Below, in pieces: positions 10,827-22,905 of a DNA stretch of 64,000 nucleotides. A program made the translations under genes and the position numbers. Source of the stretch: Colletes latitarsis (taxonomy: Eukaryota > Arthropoda > Insecta > Hymenoptera > Colletidae). The notes below the pieces were generated by a model. The model ran no database searches and was not told the DNA's origin. It was given only the letters and a program-made list of their open reading frames with translations. Each line of letters begins with the position of its first letter. Position 1 is the first letter of the stretch. The stretch is from positions 18,105,501 through 18,169,500 of the forward strand of contig NC_135137.1 in assembly GCF_051014445.1 (NCBI RefSeq), in the 5' to 3' direction.

Positions 10827-11960
10827 ACTGTCCCCTTTATTCAGTCCCCAAGGAGGGATGCAAGTGATTTCTGCATCGCAGAATTGAAAGAAAAATTACG
10901 AGAGAAGGGACTTTCAATATCTGGTTTGAAAGCGGAATTGATTCAGCGACTGCATGAAGCCGATCCGACCGGCGAATGGTTAAAAGTATGTACAAGCAGC
11001 GTGGTCGAAGAAACTGCGAGTGACAATAGTTCAGGATGCGCAAGTGATATGGTACAGATGCGGCGAGAAATGGAACTTGCGCAAAGAGAGAAACAACTAG
11101 TAGAGCGGGAGCTTGATTTAGCTCGCCAACAAATTGCATTACTTCGAGAAATGCAGAGGCTCAATCTCGATAGAGGTGAGGCAGGGGAATCAACAAGCGT
11201 ACCGACGGGGCAAAGACGACCGCCACCGGTAAATATCTCTGCCATTGCGGATTTATTAAGTTATTTTGATGGAAGTAGCAATACATTCGTCACGTGGGAG
11301 CGTCAAGTTCAAACATTGAAAATGACGTATCAACTGACGGATGATATGGCTAAACTGTTGATGGGATCGCGACTGAAGGGTAATGCACTTGAGTGGTTAC
11401 ATTCGAAACCTGAACATATTGCAATGTCAGTAGAAGAATTACTGAGGAATCTACAGGAAATGTTTTACCATCCTGGAAGCGTTCTTGAGATGAGACGACG
11501 TTTTGAGGCGCGTGTTTGAAGAAAACAAGAAACGTTCAGCGAATATGTACATCAAAAAGTGATTTTAGGAAACCGCGTACCTATCAGTGACGCAGAAATG
11601 ATAGAGTACATTATAGAAGGAATACCTGATCGAGGATTAAGGGATCTGGCGCGAGTGCAGAAGAAAGCAACTAAGGGGGAACTGTTAGCTTCATTCGATA
11701 GGATTTCCTTGCAAGGAAGATCGTTGCCATTCAACCCAGCGATCAAGCCAAAGGAAAGCAAGTGTTCACCAGTGCAGACAATAAAGCAAGACGTTAAAGA
11801 AGTGCTGAATAACCAATTACGATGCTTCAATTGGGGTGAGAGGAACCATCGAGGTGTAGACTGTCCTGTTAAAAGCAAAGGGCCAAGATGTTTCGCTTGC
11901 CGCGACTTCGGACACAGAGCCATGGATTGTAAGAAGGGGCAGGACAAGCAGGTAAACGAG
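10827..11960 (+). pseudogene. Gypsy gag remnant with N-terminal SAP-like motif
   Basis: Gag is the structural, RNA-packaging protein of the element. The frame is open from the satellite junction with no start codon, so the N terminus is missing. The first about 45 residues contain ELKEKLREKGLSISGLKAEL, which fits the SAP helix-turn-helix DNA-binding motif. A charged coiled-coil-like stretch (about 11040-11160) and a retrotransposon Gag-type region (YFDGSSNTFVTWERQV onward) follow. TGA at 11517-11519 interrupts the frame, which is otherwise continuous. Two zinc knuckles lie at about 11820-11935. The first lacks its second cysteine (CFNW instead of CX2C); the second, CFACRDFGHRAMDC, is intact. 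Confidence 0.85.
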
Positions 11961-13076
11961 TATACGGCAGTGGCCGTTCAGGACAATAAAGTATACAAGC
12001 CTGTTACATTGCTAGGTAAGCAGATAGTAGCGTTTATAGATATGGGTAGCGATTTACATTTAATGAAGGCCGAACAATATATTAGGTTAGGATGCCCAAC
12101 TTTACACGGTACAGAAATATCTTGTAAAGGATTCGGTTTAAGTAAGGTCACTACTTTAGGCAGTTTTTATGCGAACGTACAAATCGATACAAATATTTTC
12201 CGATTTTTAATTCACGTGGTACCGGATGAATATTTGAGACATAATTTTTTGATTGGCTCGGAATTGTTGCAAGAGGCTAAATTGACATTAGACGGAAAGA
12301 GTGTTGAGGTTTCAAAACGCGATAACAGGGTAACGAATTCTTATGATGTACCAGAAATATTTTGCATAGATACTTTCGATGAGTCCGAGAACAATGTAAC
12401 TAATTCTTTAATAGATTTGCAGCATATTAAAAATGATACCGTTAAACAAGGAATAGAAGATATAATAAGTAATTATGAGCCTAAAACTATTAAAAAGTCT
12501 AACATTAAAATGAACATTGTATTGAAAGATGATATACCTATATATCAACCTCCACGTAGATTAGCGCCAGTGCAAAGAGAAATAGTTAATAAACAGATCG
12601 ATGAATGGATGCAACAAGGAATAGTGCGAGAAAGTACATCGGAATATGCCAGTCCGATTGTACTGGTAAGAAAGAAAGATAATGGAATGCGTTTGTGTAT
12701 AGATTATAGATTACTTAATAAGAAAGTGTGTAAAGATCGCTATCCGCTTCCGTTGATAGAGGATCAGCTGGATCGTTTACAGAGCGCGACGATATTTAGT
12801 ACTCTCGATTTAAAAGATGGTTTTTTTCACGTCCCGATTGAGGAAAATAGTTGTAAATTCACTGCATTTATAGTACCTGGTGGGCATTTTGAATTTTTAA
12901 GAACCCCATTTGGTCTCTGCAACTCTCCAGCTATCTTTCAAAAATATATCAATAATATATTTCGTAACCCGATTCAGACAAGTGTTGTTTTGACATATAT
13001 AGATGATTTAATTATTCCTACGAATGACGAAAATGAAGTCGTATCAAGATTGCGTGAGATATTGTGTATTGCAAGT
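11961..13076 (+). pseudogene. Gypsy pol, 5' part: protease and RT fingers/palm
   Basis: This continues the gag frame. The aspartic protease region has FIDMGSD at about 12036-12056, where D-T/S-G is expected, so the active site looks altered to D-M-G. The reverse transcriptase follows with recognisable blocks: LCIDYRLLN, STLDLKDGFFHVPI (first catalytic Asp), FGLCNSPAIFQ, and YIDD at about 12997-13008 carrying the metal-binding Asp pair. The coding sequence is cut at 13076 by insertion of an S-family LTR; the residues after that point (to a stop at 13115) are LTR-derived. Pol resumes at 14612 after one copy of the duplicated CAAGT. Confidence 0.88.
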
Positions 13077-14606
13077 TGTTTAAATATGTTAAAAAACTAT
13101 TTAAAATCGCGTTAGTCTGAAAACATTAAATTCTCGGCTGCGATTCCCGTATCCGTTTGTGTACGTGACACTGCGGAAGGTTAAGCGTTCGTCAGGTTCG
13201 TTGAACGTTCGGACGATTTAAAACCGCGGCCGTTTACGTGTTTTTGTACGCCGACCTCACGCGAAGATTCGCTTCGCACCGGTTTAAACGGTATCGTGAC
13301 GTCAGCGTCGAGAGAGAGATCCGTATGATATATTGAAAAGAGATCGACAGCTGAATTCGGCAGCGCCGCGTCGCGACGACAAGGTGCAACCGAGTCTTCG
13401 TCTGTCGATCCGCGACGATATTCACAATTATTCACGAACCGACTGCCAACGGGAGCGGATCCCAGAAGATCTCGCTCCTCAAGTACGGACTCGCATATAA
13501 CATTTGGACTTGTATAACAAAGAATTTTCTCCGTTGCTGCGGTTAGAGTTTCCCAGAACAATCTACCTGCGACAAAAGGGAGGTCGTAATACACGCTGCG
13601 CGTGACGCGACCGCCTTCGCTAGGAAGGATTGTACGTTGCAGTCGTTCAGTCGTTGAGTCGACTCAGGGTGCACCCACCCAGAATCCCTTTAAAGCTATA
13701 CGGCTTTGGAGCCTCCCAAAGGTCATACCGTTGAATCGGTACCGCCTCGTGGAGTGCTCTTCGTGCAAAGGTCGCCAAAAAACCCTCTCCAAAAACCCGT
13801 CGGTGTACGAGTCGACCGTACACCCTACGGAGGAGTTCGGGTTCAAGGTCGCCTCACCTTCCGTCACGCCGCCTACCAAATACGGTCCCCGTGCAACACG
13901 GTCGCCGGGTAGGCTTTATAGTGCGGTTGGACCCGCGAGGGATTTTTTGCAAAGGACACTTTACTGTCACGGTCCCCGATAGAAACGGTCGCCGTGCAGT
14001 AATTTTACAGTGTCGCAGGAAATCACCTCGCACGACGTTCCTACGTCACCCGCACGGAGAGCGTGCTCACGGGATCCACCCATTTGGAGCTTTACGACCT
14101 CCATTTGGTGACCCGTCCGTGGCTAAGTCGCCCCCGACAGATACGAGTGAATTCTCTTCTGTTCAGGGTAAAATTATCGCTGATAATTACAATAAATAAT
14201 TATCAGCGTACAAGTACAAATTTACAGTCCACTGATTCACGTTAAACGACAGCTGATTCCCCCCTCCCAGCGCACCGCTAGTCGCTAGGAGAGCGAGGCG
14301 AACAGCTGACGAGTGTGTTTACGATACGTGTACGCACGTATTTAATCTGAACGAACCTTTGTTACAGCAACCAAGGTCCATCCCAACCGGGGCAACGCCG
14401 GTGAAGCCACACCCCCGGCTGGATTATAAAATAATTCTTTTTTGTAATTTATATTTTTTTTTATTTTTTTCATTTTTTTTTGTTAAATTTAAATAAAAGG
14501 CTTGTCGCAAAGCGACAAGCGAAAATTACAAAATAAAAAACTTATCAATCACTTTCCCTAGTATTTCCCTCGTCCGGACCCCGGTTAGAACCCTTAGTTT
14601 CTAACA
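13077..14606 (+). mobile_element. S-family solo LTR inserted in Gypsy RT
   Basis: The 1530-bp segment begins TGTTTAAATA and ends TTTCTAACA (TG...CA), and is flanked by a 5-bp direct repeat CAAGT (13072-13076 and 14607-14611). Outside it the RT reading frame lines up on both sides. This is the signature of a solo LTR left after LTR-LTR recombination. It carries the family hairpin TTGGAGC...CTCCA at about 14083-14104, and AATAAA near 14493 followed by the stem CTTGTCGC / GCGACAAG. No coding region is supported. The same LTR family occurs at 26465, 41063, 43378 (inverted) and 46672. Confidence 0.87.
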
Positions 14607-14611
14607 CAAGT

Positions 14612-16614
14612 GATTATGGATTGCGAGTGAATTGGAAGAAATGTCGTTTTCTCCAACGTAGCATAGAATATCTAGGTCACATAATTGAGGATGGTCACGT
14701 ACGTCCGTCGAAGCGTAAGACATTAGCTGTTATGAATTTTCCATTAGTAAAAACTGTTGGAGACGTACAGAGCTTCTTAGGATTAACCGGGTATTTTCGC
14801 AAATTTATTCCACAATATTCAACAATAGCCCAACCCTTGACGAACTTGTTGAAAAAGACGTAAATTTTGAACTAAATGAAAAACATATGCTAGCGTTTAA
14901 ACAATTGAAAATTGCATTGAGCAGTGAGCCGGTTTTAAAATTATACCGCATAGGTGCGGAAACAGAACTGCATACGGATGCGTCGAGCGTCGGACTCGGT
15001 GCCATCGTGTTACAGAGAGACGATGTCGATCAACGTTACCATCTAACATATTATGCGAGCTGGAAAACATCAGAGGCAGAATTGCGATACATTAGTTATG
15101 AATTAGAGATATTAGGTATAGTTAAAGCATTACATAAGTTTAGAGTTTATCGTTTAGGAATACCGTTTAGAATAATAACCGATTGTCGTGCGTTTACTCT
15201 CACTATGAAAAAAAGAGACTTATGTGTTCGAGTTGCAAGGTGGGCATTATTGTTAGAGGAGTTCAATTATACTATTGAACATCGCTCAGGAAGCAATATG
15301 CGACATGTCGATGCGCTAAGTCTGAAGCCTATTCCGGTGTGTATGCTTACCAGTGAGTGTGAGACGAGTGTGCTCGTGAGATTGCGAAAAGCGCAATGTG
15401 CGGACAAAGACTTATCGGAAATAATGGATTCTATGAATAGTGTACAAAATAATGATGGCGACTTCGTAATAAGAAACGGACTTTTGTTTAAGGTAATTGA
15501 CGACGATGTTCGCATAGTAGTGCCGCGTGCTATGCAGGGTCAAATAATAAGACAGTTGCATGAGAACGGACACTTCTCTAGTGGTAAAACCGTGACCCTT
15601 GTTAGAAAAGATTATTGGTTCAAAGGTCTAAGATCTAAAGTGGAAAAAGTGATTCAGAATTGCATTGCGTGTATTTTAGCTGAACGAAAATCTGGAAAAC
15701 GAGACGGACTATTATACTCTATCGACAAAGGAAACGTTCCGTTAGATGTATACCACATTGATCACTTAGGACCGCTTCCGTCAACTCGGAAGGATTACAA
15801 ACACATATTCGTAGTGATAGATGGATTTTCTAAATTTGTGTGGCTTTATGCTACAAAATCTACCAGTACTAGAGAGGTCTTCAACCACTTGAAAAAACAA
15901 GCGACAATTTTTGGCAATCCCCGAAAGATTATTTCGGACCGTGGAACTGCATTTACTTCGGCAGAGTTTCAGGCGTACTGCAAAGAAGAAAATATTGAAG
16001 CTGGCCTTATTACAACGGGGGTACCAAGAGCGAATGGCCAGGTAGAAAGGGTGAACAGGACAATCATTCCTGCGTTAACTAAGTTGGCCGCACCAAAACC
16101 TAATGAGTGGCACAGGTACCTAGACGTATGCCAAAACTACCTGAATGCAACTCCTCACCGCAGTATCGGCAATACACATTTTAAGATTCTATTCGGGACT
16201 AATATGAGGTTGAAGAACAATCCCGAGGTCCGAGAACTAATAAGCAACGAGTGGAACGAAATATTTCAAGAAAATCGAGACGAATTGAGACGGCAAGCAA
16301 AAAATAACATTTTGAAAATCCAACAGGAGAATCGGCGTAGTTTTAACCGGAATCGAAAAGAGGCTCATCACTATCACGAAGGAGATTTGGTCGCTATCAA
16401 AAGGACACAATCAGGACAAGGTTTAATGTTTGCGCATAAATATTTAGGCCCGTATCAAATTGCCCGTGTACTGCGCAATGATCGGTATTTGGTAGAGAAA
16501 GTAGGTGAGCACGAGGGGCCACGACAAACATCGACAACTGCAGAATACTTGAAACCGTGGATTGAGGACTTAGAAGATGCATTGACGGATAGTGAGAATA
16601 CATCTGATATCTGA
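14612..16614 (+). pseudogene. Gypsy pol, 3' part: RT thumb, RNase H, integrase
   Basis: Pol resumes with the RT thumb (IEYLGHIIEDG, FLGLTGYFRKFI). Near 14855 one base is lost or gained, and the frame moves to the one open from 14887 to 16614. RNase H shows HTDASSVGLGA. Integrase has an HHCC zinc motif (HENGHF...NCIAC at about 15560-15675). Its core retains the expected D, D and E: HIDHLGPL, SDRGTAF and the Glu after NGQVE. The C-terminal GPY module (KYLGPYQIARVL) lies at about 16438-16473. Apart from the frameshift and the LTR insertion this part is well preserved. Confidence 0.88.
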
Positions 16615-16642
16615 GGGCAGATATCTCCGCAGGATGGCCGAA

Positions 16643-16951
16643 TGTGGTGTGTGTGTGTGTGTATGGTATGTGTGAATCATGAGTGGTATGAGTAAGCGAC
16701 GAATGCTTGGAGACGAATGATTGTTTATGCAAGGGTATCGATGCCGATGCCGTCAATGTTGCGGGTGGCGTCATTCGTTTAGAAAACGCACGTGGCTGGC
16801 CCTGGGAAAAGAGGGCAGAGTCGAGCGAACCGTCGAAGAGTCGACACCAGCGAGTTAAGACGTAGCGAGTTATATTGTTTACAACCCTTATTTTATTTCA
16901 TGTTCAAATAAACTTAACATCTTTTATTCTATTTTAATTCCATTTCCTACA
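16643..16951 (+). mobile_element. Gypsy 3' LTR
   Basis: The 309-bp LTR starts TGTGGTGTGTG 28 bp after the pol stop and ends TTTCCTACA at the satellite boundary. It contains AATAAA near 16908, a likely polyadenylation signal. Its first 34-38 bases recur at 3359 and 9701 inside satellite. The right flank begins CTAG; no 5' partner remains on this element to test for a duplication. Confidence 0.8.
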
Positions 16952-17699
16952 CTAGTAAGCCACAAGTAAGCTATTAAGCTAGCAGCAGGCTAGTAAGAAA
17001 GCAGTTAGCTAGTAGGAAAGCAGTATGCTAGTAAGCAAGCAGTGAGCTAGTAAGCGAGCGGGAAGCTAGTAAGGAAGCAGTATGCTAGTGAGCAAGCAGT
17101 AGGCTAGTAAGTATTCAGTTTTCCAGTAAGCAAGCAGTGAGCTAGTAAGCGAGCAGGAAGCTAGTAAGGAAGCAGTATGCCAGTAAGCAAGTTGTAGGCT
17201 AGTAAGCAAGCAGTAAACGATTAAGCTAGCAGTACGCTAGTAAGCAAGCACTGAGCTAGAAAGCGAGCAGGAAGCTAGTAAGGAAGCAGCATGATAGTTA
17301 GCAAGTAGTAAGCTCGTAAGCTACAAGTAAGCTAGTAAGCATGCAGTAAGCTGGTAAGAGAGCAGTTAGCTAGTGAGCAAGTAGTATGCTAGTAAGCAAG
17401 CAGTAAGCTAGTAAGCAATCGGTGAGCTAGTTTGCGAGGAGGAAGCTACTAAGGAAGCAGTAAGCTAGTAAGCAAGCAGTAAGTTGGCATGAAAGCAATT
17501 AGGTTGTATGCAAGCAGTAAGCGAGTATGCTAGCAGTGAGCTAATAAGCGAGGAGGATGCTTGTATGGAAGTAGTATGCTATTAAGCAAGCAGTAAGCTA
17601 GTAAGAAAGCAGTTAGCTAGTGAGCAAGCAGTAAGCTAGTAAGCAACCGGTAAGCTAGTAAGCAAGCATCAGGCTGGACAGGAAGATGTTAGCTAGTTT
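16952..17699 (+). repeat. 19-bp minisatellite array, forward polarity
   Basis: A short block of the same satellite between the Gypsy 3' LTR and N3. Its last bases, GTTAGCTAGTTT, abut the N3 5' end (CCCTCAGGGG) and resemble the N4 3' flank GTGAGCTA, as a degenerate target duplication would. No gene is visible. Confidence 0.93.
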
Positions 17700-18090
17700 C
17701 CCTCAGGGGCTGTGTCCGGCTATCGTCGGCCGCAGTACGGGGCGTAGCGACTCCGAGGTACCTGATGCTTATCACACCGTAAACCTCCTGTTGGTCGTCA
17801 CAACGACCCATCCTCAATTCCTTCTTTGGTTTTGTGAATGGTACGTGACGGCAGGAGGAACGGGGGCCTTGGCTTAACCGCCCGGGACCGCGAGTGTGGC
17901 GACTCTATAAAATCGCCCTCCAATCCTATGTTATGGTGCGCGGCGATGGGATGCATGGTTGGGGGAGGAGGCCCTATCCCAAGCGACCACCTCCGGGGCA
18001 CCTGCCGAACCCCCGGAGTATATAGGCTTACTCGGGTAAGGCGGCTCTGCCCGGGTGGACCTTTTCTTCCGACCTGCTCGTGGGAATACT

Positions 18091-19879
18091 ATGGAGTTTA
18101 AAATTAAAACGGGGATGGGACGGGGTAAGTCAGAGAGGGAGGACGAAGGCGGTGTTGGGACTGGAGTGACGGCGCTCGCGCCGCTCTCAGCGCCTGGCCC
18201 GGCTTCGTGTAGGGGGGGGGCGATGAGACTGCGTCAGTCACGTCCTTCTCCTCCACCAGGAGCCTCATAGGCTCCAAGAGAAAGATGACGGGGCAGGCCG
18301 TCAATGGAGTGGACAGGGCGATGAGCCCGGTTGTCCGGATGCGTTGCCTCAGGGACGAGGTGACCGAGGAGATATCGGAGAGGATCTCCTCGTCCCTGAG
18401 ACGAGTGGAGAAAGTGGCCGCTGCCTGGAGCTCAGAGGGCGGAACGCCCGTCTGCAGCTCCTGTTGGAGGAGGAGCGACAGGGGAGGAGGAGGGCAGAGG
18501 CGCTGTGGAACAGCGCGGCCCTCCCTCCCATCCTCCCTCCTCCTCCACCGCCGCGTCCCTCGGCGGAGGTAAATAAGCGGAGTGCGGCAGCAGTGGTGCG
18601 GGGCACCGCGGGCCCCTCCACCCGCACTCCGCCCGTGAAGAAGTCCCCGTCCTCCTCAGAAGACGATCTTCTGAGGAGGATTGGGGACATGATTGATAAG
18701 AGGCTGGCCGCCTTCCGGGAGGAGCTCCTCCCCGGAAGAGCGGTCGGTGGGAGGGTGGTGCCACCCCGACCAGTGCCAGCACGGCCGGGGAAGGCGAAGG
18801 TGGGGGGAGCCAAGGCTCCGCCCACCGTGGCGACTCCGGGACCACGGGTCGTGACCCCCAAGGGGGGAAGCGGACTCGTGGTCCCGGCTCCCGCGTCCTC
18901 CGCGGCACCGCCCCAAGGGGGGGTGTCGTGGAGAGAGGTGGTGGGGCGGAGGGCGAGGAGGGCGGCGACGAAGGCCTCGCAGGCGCAGCCTCCGCCCCCG
19001 CCGCCCGCGGCCAAAGGAAAGGGCGCGAAAGCGCAACTTGGCCGCCCCCCTAAAACGGCAGCGGTAGCGCTGACCGTTGCGCAGGGGGGCGACCTGACCC
19101 TCGCGGAGGCGATGCGGCTCGCCAGGGACAATGTGTCCCTGGAAGAGCTTGGCATCGCTTCCGTCAGGGCGAAGCGGGCCGTGGCTGGGGGTCTCCTGCT
19201 GGAGATCCCCGGTCCAGACGGCGGCGTGAAGGCCGACCGACTCGCCCAGAGGCTCCGGGAGCAGCTGGGCGAGCGGGGTGTCCGTGTCGCCCGGCCCACG
19301 AAGCGCACGGAGATGCGCGTGTGTGGGCTGGACGACTCGGCCACCGCGGAGGACGTGGCGTGTGCCCTAGCAAGGGCGGGGTATTGCTCTGAGGGGGATT
19401 TGCGGGTCGGGGAGATCCGCAGATCTCCTTCCGGCCTGGGGTCCGTGTGGGCCCGCTGCCCCCTCTCCGCCGCCCATAAATTGGCGGAATCCGGGAGGGT
19501 TTTGGTGGGGTGGGTTTCGGCGCGAGTGGAGATACTCGCGCCGCGCCCGCTCCAGTGTCACCGCTGCCTCGAATTGGGGCATGTGTGGCAGTGGTGCACC
19601 TCGCCGGTGGACCGCAGCGGTAACATTGACCGCTGCGGGGCAAAGGACCACCGCGCGAGCCAGTGCTCGGCGGCCCTCCACTGCCCGCTATGTGCGGACA
19701 GGGGGATGCCAGCCGACCACAGGGTGGGGAGCAGGAAGTGCTCTCCCCCCTCCCGGAAAGAGAGGAAGAGGCGGGCCGTTCCGACTCCGGCGCCGCGGGC
19801 GGTGGCATCGTACACCATGGAGGTGGACGGTGCCACGGGGACGGACAGTCGGGAGGAGGCTGGGGCGGTCGGTAATTAA
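18091..19879 (+). pseudogene. N3 ORF1 (Gag-like), frameshifted
   Basis: The start ATG at 18091 matches the ATG of N5. The frame is lost near 18215 in a G run, passes through a second frame (GQAV..., CLRDEVTEEISERISSSL), and from about 18420 continues open to TAA at 19877-19879. A segment of about 25-30 residues present in N6 is missing near 18430. The long open part shows a coiled-coil-like stretch (LLRRIGDMIDKRLAAFREEL), an Ala/Pro/Lys-rich linker, the conserved R1-type ORF1 core, and zinc knuckles. The second knuckle reads NIDRCG where N5 has QCYRCG, losing one cysteine. The stop overlaps the ORF2 start (TAATG). Confidence 0.85.
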
Positions 19880-22800
19880 TGGCGCCCCGCCTCCTCCTCC
19901 AGGCCAACCTCAACCACTGCCGCGCGGCACAGGATATGATGTCCCAAGTCCTCGCGGAGTGGGGGGTTGGCCTGGCTGCCGCCGCCGAGCCGTACCGCGT
20001 CCCTGATCACCCTCATTGGGTGGGCGACGCGGATGGCTTGGTGGCGACGGTATGGGGAGGTGGCGACGGGTCCCCGCCGTTCTCCATGCTGGAGCGCGGT
20101 CGGGGATTCGTCGCCGTGGACTGGAGGGGAGTCGACGTGGTGGGGTGCTACATATCGCCTCGCAGCGGTCACGTCGCGTTCGAGCAGTACCTGGCCGAGG
20201 TCGGGGCCCGGCCGGTGCTGGTCCTGGGAGACTTCAACGCCAAGTCTGTGGCGTGGGGGTCCCCCAGGACTTCCGTTCGCGGCGGGATCCTGGGCGACTG
20301 GGCGGCGAGTCTCGACCTTCGGTTACTGAACCGGGGGTCCGGAGCACACGTGTGTGCGGCGATATGGGGGGTCTATCGTGGATGTTGGATTCGCGACCCC
20401 CAACGCCGTGCGCATGGTGTCGGGGTGGCACGTGGTCGCGGGGGCAGAGACACTCTCGGACCACCGGTATATCCGGATGGAGGTCTCTGCCGCCGCGGGG
20501 GGTGCATCCCGACACCACCGTCCGGGTGGTAACCCACCGCGCCGCTGGGCGCTTCGGCGCCTGGACAAGGACGCCCTGATGGCAGCTGCCCTCGCTGCAA
20601 CTTGGCCGCAGGGGGCGGCCGAGTTGCCGAGTATAGAGGAGGAGGTCGCCCGGCTCGGGGGGGTGGTCGCGAACATATGTGACGCGACGATGCCCCGGGT
20701 CGGGCGGGCTTCTCCTCGCCGGGCGGTGTACTGGTGGCCGGCCGCGATCGCGGAAATGCGAGACGCGAGTGTCCGCGCCCGACGCCAGTTCACCCGCGCG
20801 CGCCGTCGTCTACGGAGAGACGATAGCGTGGCGCGAGCGAGGGCAGATGACCTGTATGAGGCATACCGCATGTCGCGGATGGCTCTGCAGGTCGCCATCA
20901 AACGGGCCAATACCCGGGCATGGAAGGAGCTCCTCGAGACCCGTGATGACGACCCTTGGGGGCGCCCTTATAAGGTGGTGCTGAACAAACTCCGCCCGTG
21001 GGCACCCCCCGTCACCGAGGGTCTTGACCCCCGGCTGCTGGAGGGCGTGGTCAATACTCTCTTCCCAATAGGGGAGATGGGACCACGTCCTCCGGCAGAG
21101 GCGACGGCCCCGTTGGAGTGGGTGGCCGAGCCGGGGGTCACGCAGGGGGAGCTGGCCGCGGCCATCAGACGGCTCGGGGCGCGTAACACGGCCCCGGGTC
21201 CGAATGGTGTGCCTGGCCGGGTTTGGGTCTTGACCCACGGCGTCCTTGGGGCCGACATCAGGCGGTTGTTTAACCGATGCCTGAGGGACGGGCGATTCCC
21301 CCCCAGTTGGAAGGTGGCGAGGATGGTCCTCCTCCGGAAGGCGGGTCGGCCCGCAGAGTCTCCATCCGCATACCGGCCCATCTGTCTCCTCGACGAGGTG
21401 GGCAAGCTCTTCGAGCGAGTGATTGCTGCCTGCCTCGTCGAGCACCTGTCGCGCGGTGCTCCGGGCCCGGCCGACTGCCAGTACGGTTCCCGGGGGCGCC
21501 GGTCGACGGTCGACGCGATCAGTCGGGTCAGGGTCGTCTCGGAGTCGGCCGTCTCCCGGGGAGGGGTCGTGTTGGCGGTATCGCTGGATATTGCCAACGC
21601 GTTTAACACCCTTCCCTGGGTGGAGATACGGAGGGGGCTCGAATATCATCGGATCCCCCCGTGTCTCAGGGCAGTCGTCGGGGATTATCTCCGCGGCAGG
21701 TGGATCGAGTATCCGGGCCGGGATGGTGATATACGGAGGGAGGTCTACTGCGGGGTTCCGCAGGGGTCGGTCCTCGGGCCACTCCTGTGGAACATCGCGT
21801 ACAACGCGGTGTTGCGGGCCGACCTTCACGACGGCGTCAGTGCCGTGTGTTACGCAGGTGACACACTGGTGCTGGCCGTCGGGGCTCAGTGGGGGAGCGC
21901 CAAGCGCCTCGCCGACGAGGGGGCGCAACGCGTCGTCGACCGGATCAGGGGGATGGGGATGACGGTGGCGGTCCATAAGACCGAGATGATAGCGTTCCAT
22001 TCACCTCGGCAGGATCCGCCACCCCCTCTGATCCGGGTGGGTGGGGCTGATATCGAGGTGAAGCCCCGGATGAGGTATCTGGGGCTGATCCTCGATAGCC
22101 ACTGGCGCTTCGAGGAGCATTTCCGCTGCCTGGTTCCCCGGTTGGAGAGGATGGTCTCGGCTTTAGGCCGGATCCTTCCCAACCTGGGGGGACCGGCAGG
22201 ACGAGTTCGCCGCCTCTATGTGGCAATGGTTCAGTCGGTGGCCCTATACGGGGCCCCCGTCTGGGCGGACGACCTGGCGGCCTCCCGGCGCAGCATGACG
22301 ATGCTGCGTCGGGTGCAGAGGCGGATGGCGCTGAGGGTCGTCCGCGGCTACCGGACCGTGTCGCATGAGGCGGCGACGGTTCTTGCGGGGATGCCGCCCA
22401 TGGATCTCCTCGCGCGGTCGCACGCTATGATGTATCGTCATCGTGTCGACCGTCGCGCGGGAGTGAGGGCAGTCCCGGGAGAGTAGGAAACTGCTTGGGG
22501 CGATTTGAAGCGCCAGACCCGGCAGTTCGTGGTGCTCGCGTGGCAGGAGCGGTTGGCCCTGCCAACTGCGGGGCACCGGACAGTCGGGGCTGTTCGGCCA
22601 CTCCTGTGTGAGTGGCTGGATGGCACAGGTATTTTCCGGGCATGGTAGCTTCGGAAGATACCTGTGCCGGATAGGGAAGGAGCCGACGGCGCGTTGCTGC
22701 CATTGTGTCGCCGAGCAGGACACGGCTGATCATACCCTCCAGGTATGCCCAGCTTGGGAGGGGGAGCGCCGTGTCCTGGTCGGCGTCATAGGGCGGGATG

Positions 22801-22905
22801 TCTCGCTGCCGGGTGTGGTGCGCACCATGCTCGGCAGCGAGAGGAAGTGGAGGGCCGTGGCCTCCGTCTGCGAGACCGTAATGCTGCAGAAGGAGGCCGC
22901 GGGAT
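19879..22905 (+). pseudogene. N3 ORF2 (endonuclease-RT), frameshifted, dead active site
   Basis: ATG 19879 opens an APE-type endonuclease, with LVLGDFNAKSVAWGS and, after a +1 shift near 20340, SIVDVGFA and SDHRYI. The RT domain spans about 21170-22100 with RPICLLDEVGKLFERV, SLDIANAFNTLPW and CGVPQGSVLGPLLWNIAY. The catalytic box at 21851-21862 reads YAGD instead of YADD, so one metal-binding Asp is lost. TAG at 22484-22486 stops the frame. Homology continues to 22905, including the C-terminal zinc region in which the His-containing half is intact. It could not encode active RT. Confidence 0.88.

Larger units (their letters stand above)
10826..16951 (+). mobile_element. Gypsy-type LTR retrotransposon, 5'-truncated and interrupted
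   Basis: The domain order is gag, protease, RT, RNase H, integrase (the Gypsy/Metaviridae order), followed by a 309-bp 3' LTR. The left end joins satellite inside gag, so the 5' LTR and primer binding site are gone. An S-family LTR interrupts the RT at 13077-14606. Besides this insertion there is a nonsense codon at 11517 and a frameshift near 14855. No envelope-like ORF follows integrase; only 28 bp separate its stop from the LTR. Composition is AT-rich, unlike the GC-rich N elements around it. Confidence 0.9.
17700..22905 (+). mobile_element. N3: R1-clade element, 3'-truncated and fused to N4
   Basis: The copy starts at the family 5' end (CCCTCAGGGG), with a 391-bp 5' UTR, ORF1 and ORF2. 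At 22905 it stops in the C-terminal region of ORF2 (after the codons for MLQKEAAG) and passes directly into an internal ORF2 position of N4. It has no 3' UTR and no poly(A). The ORF2 C-terminal part resembles the N1/N7 subfamily. The tail around 22610-22625 lacks about 30 bp present in N7. Confidence 0.88.

Noticed and set aside
16615..16642. Envelope gene downstream of Gypsy integrase
   Set aside because: Only 28 bp separate the pol stop from the LTR.
16643..16665. Simple (TG)n microsatellite
   Set aside because: The TG run is the start of a defined LTR. Its copies at 3359 and 9701 extend beyond the TG run with LTR sequence.
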